A stretch of 64,000 nt of DNA, taken from NCBI GenBank assembly GCA_030762935.1, contig CM060880.1:11876501-11940500 (forward strand), in the 5' to 3' direction. Every line of letters starts with the position of its first letter. Position 1 is the first letter of the stretch. Under the pieces are notes generated by a model. The model did no database searches. It saw nothing but the letters and a program-made list of their open reading frames with translations, and was not told where the DNA came from. Origin of the DNA: Hymenopus coronatus. Its lineage: Eukaryota > Arthropoda > Insecta > Mantodea > Hymenopodidae. The position numbers and the translations under genes are program-made. Below are positions 45,234 to 56,631 of the stretch, piece after piece.

Positions 45234-45384
45234 TGTTATAGCACAACAGCGATTGTCAAAGATTGGCTTAAACGATATTTGGCAAAGGGGTAACGAAAAT
45301 AGCTATAACGTAAAAAAAGACGACCATGCGATGCAGGAAATAGAATCTGAATGTAGAAACAAATCGTCATTGAATATACAAAAC

Positions 45385-45605
45385 GAAAAACTCGATGTGT
45401 TCCTTTCACATGACTTTCTCTGTATCTCTGCAACAAATTATTGTTAAAAAGCTTATGCTTCTATTTACTTCATGCTAATCGAGAAACAAATTAGCAGAAA
45501 TAACCTTATTACTTGCTTCCTTGTAAGTAGAAGCGAAATAAGGGAGTACCATAGGTCAAAGTGATAGTCAAAAGTTGGTTGCTATGTGACTGAAGTTATA
45601 TTTTT
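45385..45605 (-). repeat. R1 3'-end fragment
   Basis: cgatgtgttcctttcacatg through aacaaattattgttaaaaag to ttggttgctatgtgactgaa. Confidence 0.8.
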
Positions 45606-46002
45606 GTAAATTTATTTTAATTTAAAAGGAGATTCTCCCGTAGAAATACATGTTGGGCTAGATCAGACAGAGAAGAGCAATGTATTAACGGGGAATCCCA
45701 ATAAAAATAGTGCACAGAACTAGAGACAAGCATAGAGAGAGCTGCTATAAATGTCCAGTCGGAAATCGAAATAGCAACCTGCTTCAGTCTTCGCCGTAGA
45801 GACTCAGGAGGAACAAATAATGGAAATAACGTGACCTCCGAAAATGTAATGTTTCAAGCAGTCACTAACTGTGTTAATTGAATGGAGCGAACAGTGTTGA
45901 AGCAGGTATAGGTATGCTTCCGTCGAAGCGAATTCATTGTGATCAAGGCTCTGCTATAAGATGAACTAGTGGTCACAACTTTTAAGAAACATTTTACTTT
46001 TT

Positions 46003-46138
46003 ACTTTCTCTATACGCACTATGTACATAGTGAATAGAGAAAGTATTGCACTCCACCAAAAAATTCGATACCGAGATTTCACCGGAAATATATGTTTTAG
46101 GGTCCTCTTTATCTAAAAAAGGCATTTTCACAAAAATG

Positions 46139-46178
<40 letters not shown>

Positions 46179-46884
46179 AGTGTGTCTGTGAACACGATAA
46201 CTCAAAAACGAAAAGTCGGTAAAATACCAAACTTGGTATTTAAGTTTAGTATCTTTCAGGGATGCGACACGAAGATTTTGAGAAAAATCTCCCCACCCCA
46301 AACTACCCTTTACATGGAGCTTTTTCCGGAAATTTTGATTTTCTAAAAAATGGCTAACGATTTTGATTAAAATATCATATATTAAAGATATTTACCTGAC
46401 AAATAAAATGTATATTTTGAATTTTCTGGGAATAGCCTCTGAAGCCTACTTTATTCTGGATGAATTTTGCATAACTACTAAACCGTAAGAGATGGACAAA
46501 AACTTAACGCACAAAAAATGTAGAGCACATTAAAAGACACAATTTATGTTATACACATTTTTTTCGTAGAGTTGATCGTTTTTGAGATATTCCCTTTTCT
46601 TGGTTTCAGCTTTGAAAAACTTAAACTTTTCTCATACAGGAATTTGTCAACTTCTGTCCACATAAACAAAGGAACATCAGTCACATAGCAACCAGCTTTT
46701 GACTTTCACTTTAACCTATGGTACTCTCTTATTTCGCTTGTATTTACAATAAAGCAAGGAATAAGACTATTTCTGCTAATGTTTCTCGATTAACATGAAA
46801 TAAATAAAAGATAAAAGCTTATTAACAATAATTTGTTACAGAGAGATAGAGAAAGTCATGTGAATGGAACACATCAGATTTTTA
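46003..46884 (+). repeat. R1 repeat copy, reference quality
   Basis: 5' palindrome at 46008-46042 (ctatacgcactatgtacata), (GT)n at 46142-46177, all internal blocks, and 3' end cacatcagatttttactttc. Another ctttctctacc directly follows the 3' end, as though the next unit were beginning. Confidence 0.92.
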
Positions 46885-46988
46885 CTTTCTCTACCAGTAA
46901 ACAATAATCGGGAGAGCCAAGTGAATGTAGCACTTCCAAAGCATTCTATGTATATTGTGATTATATAAGCTTTATTCTAGAAATTATA

Positions 46989-47963
46989 CGAGGGCCATCC
47001 AGAAGTAACAGACGATTTGTCATATCTAAATAATAACGAAAATTATCAACACAAAACTTTATTTACAAAGTTACAGTTTCGTAATCGGCTTACCCTCCCC
47101 GTATTTGTAGGACAGACATCTCCTAGAACTTACAAGCCAATGCCTAGGGGTCAGAAGCGGAGCCAACGGCACGAAACCACAGAATGGAGAACCTGTTACG
47201 AGAGGTCGGCCCGTAGAGAAAGTGGATGATATGAGATGTAAGCGAAATTGATGATTGGAAAGGTGACGATGGAAAACTTTGTGGAATGAATGGTGGGGGA
47301 AATCGGAAGACCTGGAGAAAATCCGCCCAGACGCCGCTTCGTCCACCACGATTCCCACATGCGGGCGCTTGGGATCGAACCCTTACTCTATTTTTGAACG
47401 TAATCGCCATTGCATTGTCAACGTTGTCTCTTTTACCGCTAAAAATATGAGTCAGGATGTCACTGCCACTTTGGGGTCTTCATGGCTGGGAAATCTTTTC
47501 CATCCAAAAAGTCATGTACAGTGTCCAAATTGAAACACATTTTTCTGAATTCTTTTATCAACATTTGCTTTCAACTCCTCCATAACGATTGATGAACTTC
47601 CACTCCGTCTTTTTCGTACACACTGGTTCATCTTTGATTACTCGTAAATTATACGCCATTTCCTCACCGTAGGCTCGTTCATTGCATTACCACTAAGCAC
47701 CTGCGTCATTTGCCTATAAAATGTGATTGGCCGAACATTTTGAGCACTCAAAAAAACAAATACGTTCTTTGGCGGTAGAAAAGTATAACATCGGAGTTGA
47801 AAAACTGGTACCACGTGACAATAAATATCGTCACAGAATGAAAATTCCGTTGACAACAGAGTAAGGTACTGTAACTTGGTAAATAAAGTTTTAAAGTTTT
47901 TAATAAGTCTTTCGTTATCAGTTAGTTATGCCAACTCGTTCGTTACTTTCTGGATAGCCCTCG
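46989..47963 (-). mobile_element. mariner-type element with TIRs and TA flanks
   Basis: The ends cgagggccatccagaagtaac (46989) and the reverse complement of gttactttctggatagccctcg (to 47963) match, and both are flanked by TA. On the reverse strand, QNVRPITFYRQMTQVLSGNA and MNEPTVRKW at 47775-47650 are the amino end of a SETMAR/mariner transposase; the catalytic part is missing and replaced by SINE E-like sequence. A non-autonomous relic. Confidence 0.8.
47228..47395 (-). repeat. SINE E-like fragment inside the mariner relic
   Basis: Reverse strand has ggttcgatcccaagcg then tttctccaggtcttccgatt, like the full copy at 63674. Confidence 0.6.
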
Positions 47964-48034
47964 TATTTTATTAATACCCGACTTTATTGCACCGTTTTGC
48001 CTCCCTCTAAGTATACATAAAAAGCCGACGTCTA

Positions 48035-48300
48035 TGCCCCACTCCAAACTACCCTTCACTTAAATTTTAATTTGCTCAAAAATGGCTCTAAATATATCGA
48101 TTAAACTATTTCAAGAAATGTTTATAACAAATTAAGTGTATATATGAATTTTGGGAATAGTCTCTAACGGCTCTTAATTCTGGATGAATGTTATATAACT
48201 GTTAAACCATAAGAAAACACAAAAAATGAAGATGTATTTACATCAAATACCTACTTTCTTTAGACATGAATGACATGAAAAAAGAGTTGATTTTAATGTC
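48035..48300 (+). repeat. R1 internal fragment, degenerate
   Basis: ccccactccaaactaccctt, aaaaatggctctaaatatat and cttaattctggatgaatgtt match the R1 middle. Confidence 0.65.
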
Positions 48301-48364
48301 GGTTTCACAAATAATTATTTCCATCACTAACCCAACAATTCGTACTGCCTACAACAATGTAACT

Positions 48365-48510
48365 CATTTTTATAGTGTTTAACGCCCGCTTTTACTACTT
48401 GTGGCACCACAGGCGATGACACTGACGATACATGGAATAAAGATGCAGCACCGGTGGAATGCGATGGCGGGGGAAACCGAAGAACCCGGAGAAAACCCGA
48501 CCTATTAAAA
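48365..48510 (-). repeat. SINE E copy, 5'-truncated
   Basis: gtttaacgcccgcttttact, ttgtggcaccacaggcgatg and gaatgcgatggcgggggaaa are the reverse of the SINE E body seen at 63780-63910. Confidence 0.75.
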
Positions 48511-48789
48511 TAATTAATGCACCACGTAAACTTTATTTTATTCAAGGCTTCCATAAGTTTGAAAACAAAAGAAACAAAAAGAAAGGAAGACACCAACTTT
48601 CAATTTCTTTGTGATTTAATACAGAATACTTTTGCTAGTCAGCATCTGCATCTGTATTTTATAACAATGAAAGGTGCAAAAATATTTTCTTATACACTTT
48701 CAGGTGAGGACAGAGCCGCCACTGAACCAATCCATACAGAAATAGCAATTACATATCCTGGCGTGCAACAACTTGTTGGTACTATTGGC

Positions 48790-48960
48790 AGAGAATGACG
48801 TCACGGGATGACATCACAACGTATTTCGAGGCCGTGACACACTTCCCGGCCGTTTTGCTATTGGCGCAGATGTTTACATGGGGTCAAGACACGCGTTGGC
48901 GCGCCGGGCGGTGCAGTGAAATTCTGAAAGTGTGCCCAGTACAATCGTCTGAGCGTAGAC
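48790..48960 (+). promoter_or_regulatory. Candidate CRE-containing, GC-rich promoter
   Basis: A perfect CRE palindrome TGACGTCA at 48796-48803 is followed 13 bases later by TGACATCA. An inverted CCAAT box (attgg) sits near 48784 and another near 48861. The segment holds ggcgcgcc and ccggccg, unlike the AT-rich DNA on both sides. No TATA box was noticed. It points towards the candidate exon ending at 49011. Confidence 0.5.
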
Positions 48961-49011
48961 ACAAGTTGCTTTGTTTTGGTGCGTAGTGGATATACAGGTG
49001 TAGTGCTGCAG
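48940..49011 (+). other. Candidate untranslated first exon of the gene at 56632
   Basis: The GC-rich segment ends with ctgcag followed by a perfect donor gtaagt at 49012. The next good + strand acceptor before a real coding exon that I found is the one at 56629-56630, which opens one base before the ATG of the 250-residue gene. Joining the two would leave an intron of about 7.6 kb. The exon start is not defined. Confidence 0.4.
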
Positions 49012-49036
49012 GTAAGTAAAGTGTACCCGCGTCAGA

Positions 49037-49102
49037 TTGTGTTGTTGTTGTTGTTATTATTATTATTAATATTACTACTACCACCACCACCACCACCACC
49101 GC
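49037..49102 (+). repeat. Compound trinucleotide microsatellite
   Basis: (TTG)n, (TTA)n and (ACC)n run in series, starting about 26 bases after the donor at 49012. Confidence 0.93.
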
Positions 49103-49182
49103 TGCCACACACTATTGGGTTTAATGCGAAATATCTTTACTATGTAAGGTTAAAAAAGGAAACAAAACCAAATAAATCAATC

Positions 49183-49920
49183 AATCTGATGTGTTCTTTC
49201 ACAGGGTTATCTCTAAATATTCTCTAAAAATTATTCTTACAAAAGCATTCTTTTTTCTCCTTAATACTAATCAAGATAAATATTACCAGAAATGGTGTTA
49301 GTCCTTATAAGTAGAAAGGAAATAAGGGAATGCACTGAGCTAAAGCGATTATCAACTCTATCAAAACTGGTTGCTATATGAGTGAAAGTCGGTTCTCTTG
49401 GTGGCCATGTGTAAAATAAAAACAGGAATGGGGCATGAGCAATTTTCGTTCGAGAAAATTCAATATATCATAAATTGTTTTAACGAGATCCTCGTGTTCT
49501 GTGTAGTAAGTTTTTGTCTCTCTCAAGGTTTGCAAGTTATGCAAAGTTCATCCAGAATGAAGAAAATCCAATATATACATTTTATTTGTCATTTTATTCA
49601 AAATCGTTAGAGCATTTTGGAAAAAAAAAAAAATGTTCGAAAATTTGTCCATGTAAAGGGTAGTTTGGTGAGGAGAATTTTCTTGATAAGCTTCGTATCG
49701 CATCCTTGGAAGAAGCTGATCTTAATTATCAAGTTTAGTATTTAACCCGACTTTTCGTTTTTGAGTTATAACGTCCGCAGACATACACACGGACCTTTTT
49801 CTAATTTTATACAGGGAACCCTAAAACGTGTATTTTCAGTGAAATCTCGGTATTGAATTTTTGAATGGAATGCAATACCTTCTATACATATGTATATGCA
49901 CTAAGTAGAGAAAATAAAAA
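49183..49920 (-). repeat. R1 repeat copy
   Basis: From aatctgatgtgttctttcac to accttctatacatatgtata / ctaagtagagaaaataaaa, a decayed 5' palindrome. Confidence 0.85.
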
Positions 49921-50989
49921 AGCTTTTATCTAAATGATAATAATTGCAATTTATACGTTCATGTTTGTTTTTTCGTAATAAACATTTCTCATTCCCTCGG
50001 ATATTTCTGAGAAACCCATTTCCTCATTTAATATTATCATGTAATTGAACTAACGCTTTAAGTAAAATAAACAGAAGCATGTTTTACATATAACGGATTT
50101 CTCTCATTTGACTAGTGAACAAACCTCATTGCTACGCAGTGGCCAGAATTGGGGGCAACAAAATTATACGTTTGAATGATACAGCAACTATCTAAAATAA
50201 ATGCATAGTTAGCGCGGGAATGGATTTTTTACTCTAATGTATTGCAGCCAAATAGCCATGTATACGTTTTACTTTCTCTACACATACTATGTATGCATTG
50301 ATTTTATTATTCTTTTAGCCTACTGTATTTCCTTATTCCCCTTGTACCTACAAATATATATGACATAACTTATATAGATATTCTTTTTGGAGGCACTCAT
50401 CAGTAGGAAAAACGATGAAACATGTGCCGCCAATTTTCTCTTCGCTTCATGAAATCTTGGTTGTAAGTTATCTTTGATGTGTCTTGCGTGCAAATACTTG
50501 TAACCTCGGTGCGGGCAAAATTTATCACCGCTGAAGTAGTACCAGGGGGCAGATCGTTTAGCGGAAGACATACCTAAAGTCAACCGTTGCAACTTCAAAC
50601 TATATTAAACTCTTTTCCCGGTGAATGGGGGGGGGGGGGGAGAAAACTCCGATACAAGGGTATTTTTGTTTTCGATGTAGCTTCGCTATAAAAGTCGCAA
50701 TACAGTCTGCGACATGAATGTGAACTGGCTCCTTGCAAGAAAGTTGTAAATTAAACTGCTGTCCTTACTACTGAAGATTTAGAATGCTTAACAGAAATAA
50801 ATGTTAACTGCAAACATAAGCGTCTATGTGTAGTGCCTTATAGACATGAGTATTGCAGTCTGACTACCTCTCTAAACTCTGTCGTACACATGGCTGGTAG
50901 GAAAGAAACCATTCATATTGCAACTTTTTCATTTATTAGTCACTGATCGGTTGTCAAATTAAATAAATTGTGGTTTTTAGTTAATGTTT

Positions 50990-51840
50990 ATTTTCTCTTC
51001 ACGCACTATGTACATAGTGTATAGAGAAGGTATTGCACTCCACCCAAAAATTCGACACCGAGATTTCACCGGAAATATACGTTTTAGGGCCCCCTGTATC
51101 CAAAAAAGCATTTCTGGGAAAAGGTCCGTGTCCGTGTGCGTGTGAATACGATAACTTAAAAACGAAAAGTCTGTCAAATATCAAACTTGGTATTTAAGTT
51201 TATCCTCCAGGGATGCGACACAAAGATTTTGATGAAAGTCCCCCCACCCCAAACTACCCTTTACATAGAAAACATTTCGAAATGTTTTATTTTCTCAAAA
51301 ACGGCTCTTAACGATTTTGATTAAAATCTCATATATTTAATATATTTACATGCCAAATAAAATGTATATCTTGACTTTTCTGGGAATAGTCTCTGAAGAC
51401 CTCTTTATTCTGGACGATTTTTATTGAATTTTGCATAACTGGTAAACCGTAAGAGATAGACAAAAACTTACTACACAAAAAATGTAAATCACGATAAAAC
51501 ACACATTTTATGTCATACATTTTTTTCGTAGAGTTGATTGTTTTTTAGAAATTCCTTGTTATTGGTTTCAGCTTTAAAACACATACTTTTCTCATACATG
51601 AATTTGTCAACTCGTTCCAAACAAAGGAACTTCAGTCGCTTAGCAACCAGCTTTTGACTATCACTTTAACATATGGTACTGCCTTGTTTCGCTTCTACTT
51701 ACAAGGAAACAAGTGGTAAGACTATTTCTGCTATTTTTTTTTTTTTTTTCGGTTAGAATGAAGTATATAAGCATAAGCTTTTTAACAATAATTTGTTGGA
51801 GAGATGTAGAGAAAGTCATGTGAATGGAATACATCATTTT
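50990..51840 (+). repeat. R1 repeat copy, full length
   Basis: 5' palindrome cacgcactatgtacatagtg at 51001-51020, short GT-rich stretch at 51123-51145, 3' end gaatggaatacatcattttt. Confidence 0.9.
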
Positions 51841-52097
51841 TTTTTTTTTTCAATTTTGTTCAGAATAAAATTGCTCAGTTTCACTTGAGATTGTTTCATG
51901 TTTATTCGATGCAGAATACACATTCGTTTATGACAGTATTCGGTTGACTGCACGTTATGATCGCGGTGGTTGCGTGTACTGTATGTGCACGGTAGCAAAA
52001 ATATCTGTTGCTAGGTGGGGCGTGTTCCAGCAGATAACAAGAGAGGCTAAGAATAAGTTCGCGTGCTGGGTTTTACTACGCGGAAGCTGAAGATGTG

Positions 52098-52188
52098 ATT
52101 GCAACCCCCTTTGTGGTAGCGTGTCTGCCTCACATTCAAGAGGTCCCGAGTTTGAATCTGCGTTTGGGTGAGTTACCGGGTAAGGTTT
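52098..52188 (+). repeat. SINE A head, truncated
   Basis: tttgtggtagcgtgtctgcc, a B box gagtttgaatctg and gtgagttaccgggtaaggtt, cut off where R1 begins. Confidence 0.75.
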
Positions 52189-52189
52189 T

Positions 52190-52935
52190 TACTTTCTCTA
52201 TACGTACTATATGCATAGTGTAAAGAGAAGGTGTTGTATTCCACCCAAAAATTCGATACCGAGATACGTTTTAGGGTCCTCTGTATAAAAAAATGGAAAA
52301 AGATCCGTGTGTCTGTGAACACGATAACTTAAAAATGAAAAGTTGGTAAAATACCAAACTTGGTATTTAAGTTTAGCATCTTCCAAGGATGCGACACAAA
52401 CATTTTGAGAACCCCCCCCCACCTCAAAATTCGACAATTTTGATTTTCTCAAAAATGGATCCAACGATTTTGATTAAAATACCGTATATTTAAGGTATTT
52501 ATATGGCAAATAAAATGTACATCTTTAATTTTCTGCGTATAGCCTCTAAAGTTTGCGTAACTGGTAAACTGTAAGAGTTAGGCAGAAACTTACTGCACAA
52601 AAAATATAGATCACGTTAAAACATACAATATCATACTTTTTTTTCGTGGAATTTACCATTTCTGAGATATTCCTTGTTATTTATTTCAGATTGAAAATAC
52701 TTAAACTGTTCTCACGCGGAAAATTGTAAACTCCTGACCCTGCATAGAAACTGATTTCAACCACATGGCAACCAGCTTTTAAAAGATTTTGATATTCGTT
52801 TTAGCCTAGTGTATTCCCTTATTTTCCTTCTACTTACAACGAACCAAGTAATAAGACAATTTCTGCTAATGTTTATACCGATTAGCATAAAGTAGATAGA
52901 AGCGTAAACTTTTTAACAATAATTTGTTACAGAGA
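52190..52935 (+). repeat. R1 repeat copy
   Basis: 5' palindrome ctatacgtactatatgcata near 52198, a shortened GT stretch, and 3' end near aataatttgttacagaga. Deleted for about 60 bases near 52540. Confidence 0.87.
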
Positions 52936-53519
52936 CGGTAAGATCTGTAGTGGGGTTCTAAATTCCGCGTAGCAGTCAAAATGGCCAGTTCCGTATTTCG
53001 AACTTCTGACGTCTTTTATTTATTTATTTAAATTCATAGTAATATTTTACATTGATTATAAAAGCTAATGCAACGCATTTAAAAAGTGTAATGCATTACT
53101 TTTAAAGATTCAAGGAAAGGATTGTTTTGCACGTGAAAGAAAATAATTCGAGTGTTTTATTGCACCTTAAAGACAAAAACAGACCTGTTAAATTTATTAA
53201 AGATTGTTTCTATTTTACTTGCGGTAATATTACTTAAAACTAGATTTCAATCTATCTAGGATTAACCTAGCTTTCTGTGATAAAGCTTAAAACGTTTCTG
53301 AAGTTTATTACTGGTCTTTAAGGTTACACAAACACGCGATTTATATTGAAATATATCACAAGTAATTCGAGTTCTTAACAATAATTTCCATTGTTGCACT
53401 AGCTATCAGACAGCTAGCGTTCAAATCGTTCATAATTGGCGTTCATATAGCGAACTTCAGAATTCTAATATTTGAGTACAACTCATTAAAGGTTTGTAGA
53501 ACCAGAGCGGGCGCTATAT

Positions 53520-53875
53520 TAGGTGTGTGTGTGTGTGTGTGTGTGTGTAGTAACAGTTTCGAAGATATTTCTTCTTATTGTTTCAATTTTAAATTACTTC
53601 AACTTTTCTCAAACGGGAAGTCATATTTCGTTTCATAAGCTTTTGTTTTACTCCTTGCTACACAAGAGAACCGAATTTTAGTTGTTTCACATAGCGATAC
53701 ATTTTAAAAGATTTTAATCCCCCTATTTCCCTTCTGCTTACAAGAAAGTCAGTATTAAGACACTTTCTGCAATGTTGATCTCGATTGGCATCATGTAGAT
53801 TGTATATAAATGAATAAGCATTTGTAAGAATGATTTGCAGAACAGGCAGAGAAAGTAACACACAAGATTTTTGTG
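53520..53875 (+). repeat. (GT)n and R1 3'-part, divergent subtype
   Basis: (GT)n at 53523-53548, then gaagatatttcttcttattg and ctcaaacgggaagtcatatt as in the copies at 13500 and 30584, a recognisable R1 subtype. Confidence 0.7.
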
Positions 53876-53999
53876 GTATTTCGGAAATGAATTTTTGAAT
53901 GAAGCTGCAATATACATAAAATGCTATCTACGAAGATAATCTCCACGGTTCCCTCCACGTACCGCGAAATCTTTTTGTGGGTCAAGAATTTCCCTTTCA

Positions 54000-55060
54000 A
54001 TTAGGAATGAGCTCAGGCATGCTTGTAATGGACCTTCAAACATGAGATTAACTGCTTTGGACCGGCTCTCACTTCCCTGCTTTCTATAAACATGCTCGAG
54101 AAGTGCATACGTAACAACTGCGGAAAACCACTTTCGACGTTGTTTCAAGATATGATCGATCTATTATCAAGTGGTCAAAGTACAAAATGGACAAAGTGCC
54201 CTGCTTGCAAAAATCTGAATAGCTTGATGTAGAATTGTGTAATCTCACTTTTATAGGCACAGCTTCCAGCCAACAGTTTGGTTTATCTCGCATAGGACAT
54301 CCGGTCTCACATGCCTATGGGGCCAATACTGTTATCTTAGCAGGACCAACTACAAAAAGTATGATCCTCGCCAAAACAAAACCCAGGCGACCAGTGCACC
54401 GTTATAATGTAGCCTTCCGCCATTCGCGCCAGAAATAGTCATATTTTCACGACCATGTGACGCGTACACGCAGCATATTGTAACGTAAAACAAGTAGAGC
54501 CCTTATTCCGACAACTTAAACAGTGATTAAAATATTTAATTAGGTATAATAAAAGAGCGAGAAAAAGAATAGCGTGTAAGCGACAACTTACATTTATTCT
54601 CTCTCTGGAAGCGGCTCTATTCCCCCCAGATCGAATTGCCGTTTGAGCTGTTTGTGCTGCTGCTTTCCACTCCAGATTTGATAACCAATGCTTCTTCTTT
54701 CGTTACATGTAGCATTTTATCAACTGTTGGCGGTTCATTTTTTAAAAAGAAATACTGCACTATCACGTGAATTGCATTCTTCACAATATCATCACATTTT
54801 TGCATCGCTTATTTCACACGCTTTCTTATTTTCCCGGGTGTGACCACTTTTTCCGTTTAAGATTTTTCTTTGTCAGCACTATTTATATTTGTAGCCGAAA
54901 CACCGATGAACTCAGATGTTAATTTCACCACCTCTTTCACGGGAAGTGTTGGATATTTCTCACAAAACTTACAATAAATGTTCCAACACTATAGCCTTTC
55001 ACCACTAGTCAAAGGTTTACCAGCCTTATGCTTTATTTAACTTGAAGATGCAAGAAGAAA
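54000..55060 (-). pseudogene. Possible relic of a DDE transposon
   Basis: Reverse-strand frames near 55040-54617 (GKPLTSGERL, YPTLPVKEVV, TPGKIRKRV, FLKNEPPTVDKMLH) look like the amino part of an insect transposon-derived protein. Further open frames follow at 54293-53924 in an unclear relation. Family not identified; frames are broken. Confidence 0.3.
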
Positions 55061-55467
55061 CTCAACAGCGATCGTCCTCCATGGTTCTAAACAGTAACGA
55101 CCAGCAACCGTTACTGTGTAAACAATATTGCGGAAATCTCGTACGAATAGCACGTTGGGACTTGTAGCTCTGTTTAACGTACAAATCGGCGTCAATTTAT
55201 TTCTTAGGTATTTGTATAGAATATTATACAATTTAAGAATAAATTCATTGTGTAATTTAAATTGTTGGCATGGAATTATATTATTACGCGCACTACTACA
55301 GTGTTGTACCGCGGTGCACTGACCACGTGAATCTGTTTTGCCGCGAATCTACCTTAGAGTGAACAGAAAATTGGCTTTACCCTAGGTGTTCTAAGATACG
55401 TTACCCACACTATCGGGTTACATGCTGGAATTGTCATAAAAATAAAATGGAACTTCAATACCATAAA

Positions 55468-56283
55468 AAGCTGAGGTGTTCCATTCACATGATTTTCTCT
55501 ACATCGCTGTAACAAATTATTGTTAAAAAGCATATTCTTCTCTCTACTTTATGACAATCCAGATAAACATTAGCAGAAATTGTCTTAATTACTTGCTTTC
55601 TTGTAAGTAGAAGGAAATACACTAGGCTTAAGTGATAGTCAAATTTTTAAAAGCTGGTTGCCATGTGGTTGAAATCCGTTTCTATGCGGTGCCAGGAGTC
55701 GACACAACTTTCCGTGTGAGAAAAGTATTTTAAATTTAAAGCAAATAACAATGAATATCTCATAAATGGTCAATTCTACGAAAAAAAAACCTATATGACA
55801 TAAATGGTGTGTTTTAACGTGATCTACATTTTTGTGTAGTAATTTTATGTCTATTTCTTACAATTTACCAGTTACGCAAAATTCATTCAGAATAAAAAGG
55901 TCTTTAGAGGCTATTCCCGGAATATTCAAGATGTACATTTTATATGCAATATAAATAATTTTAATTTACGGTATTTTAATCAAAATCGTTAGAGCCATTT
56001 CATAGAATAAAAATGTTCTATGTAAAGGGTAGTTTGGGGTGGGGGGATTATTTTGAAAATCCCTGGAAGATACTTAACTTAAATACCAAATTTGGTATCT
56101 TACCGAGTTTTCATTTTTTGAGTTATCGTGTTCACAGACACACACGCGCGCGCGCGGACATTTTTCCTGAAATGCTTTGTTTTGGATACAGGGACCCTAA
56201 AATATGTATTTCCGGTGAAATATCGGTATAGAATTTTTTGGTGGAATGCAATACCTTCTCTATTATGTACATAGAAAGTAAAA
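55468..56283 (-). repeat. R1 repeat copy, near full length
   Basis: From gaggtgttccattcacatga to accttctctattatgtacat. Contains (CG)n-like acacgcgcgcgcgcgg at 56141-56156. Ends about 350 bases before the coding exon at 56632. Confidence 0.88.
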
Positions 56284-56631
56284 AGGGACCCTTTTTGAAA
56301 GTTTTGACTTTCACTCAAGTCTCTCTTATCCCTCTTTACCTACATACGACGAAATTTGGAACGAAGCTACGTATTTGTGAAAATGTGTATCTCAATCAAC
56401 ATTAATTGTAAGAATACTTTATAGACGCTATATAAAATATAGTTATTAGAGAAATTGACGTTATCTTAACACATCAGATTTTTAAACTGCAACTTATTAT
56501 TTCGGTTGTGAAGGTACAATATTTGAACACAAATATACCTAACATTCATGAAGCATCCTGTGACAGCGAAACCTTAATTGTCTCTTCAGTCCTTAGTAAG
56601 CAAATCTAGAGATGATTATTTATGTTTCAGA

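Noticed and set aside
56578..56631. Earlier in-frame ATG at 56578 for the 250-residue gene
   Set aside because: The segment ends with a strong acceptor (tatgtttcag) and reads like intron; the ATG at 56632 begins the conserved-looking, GC-rich coding sequence.
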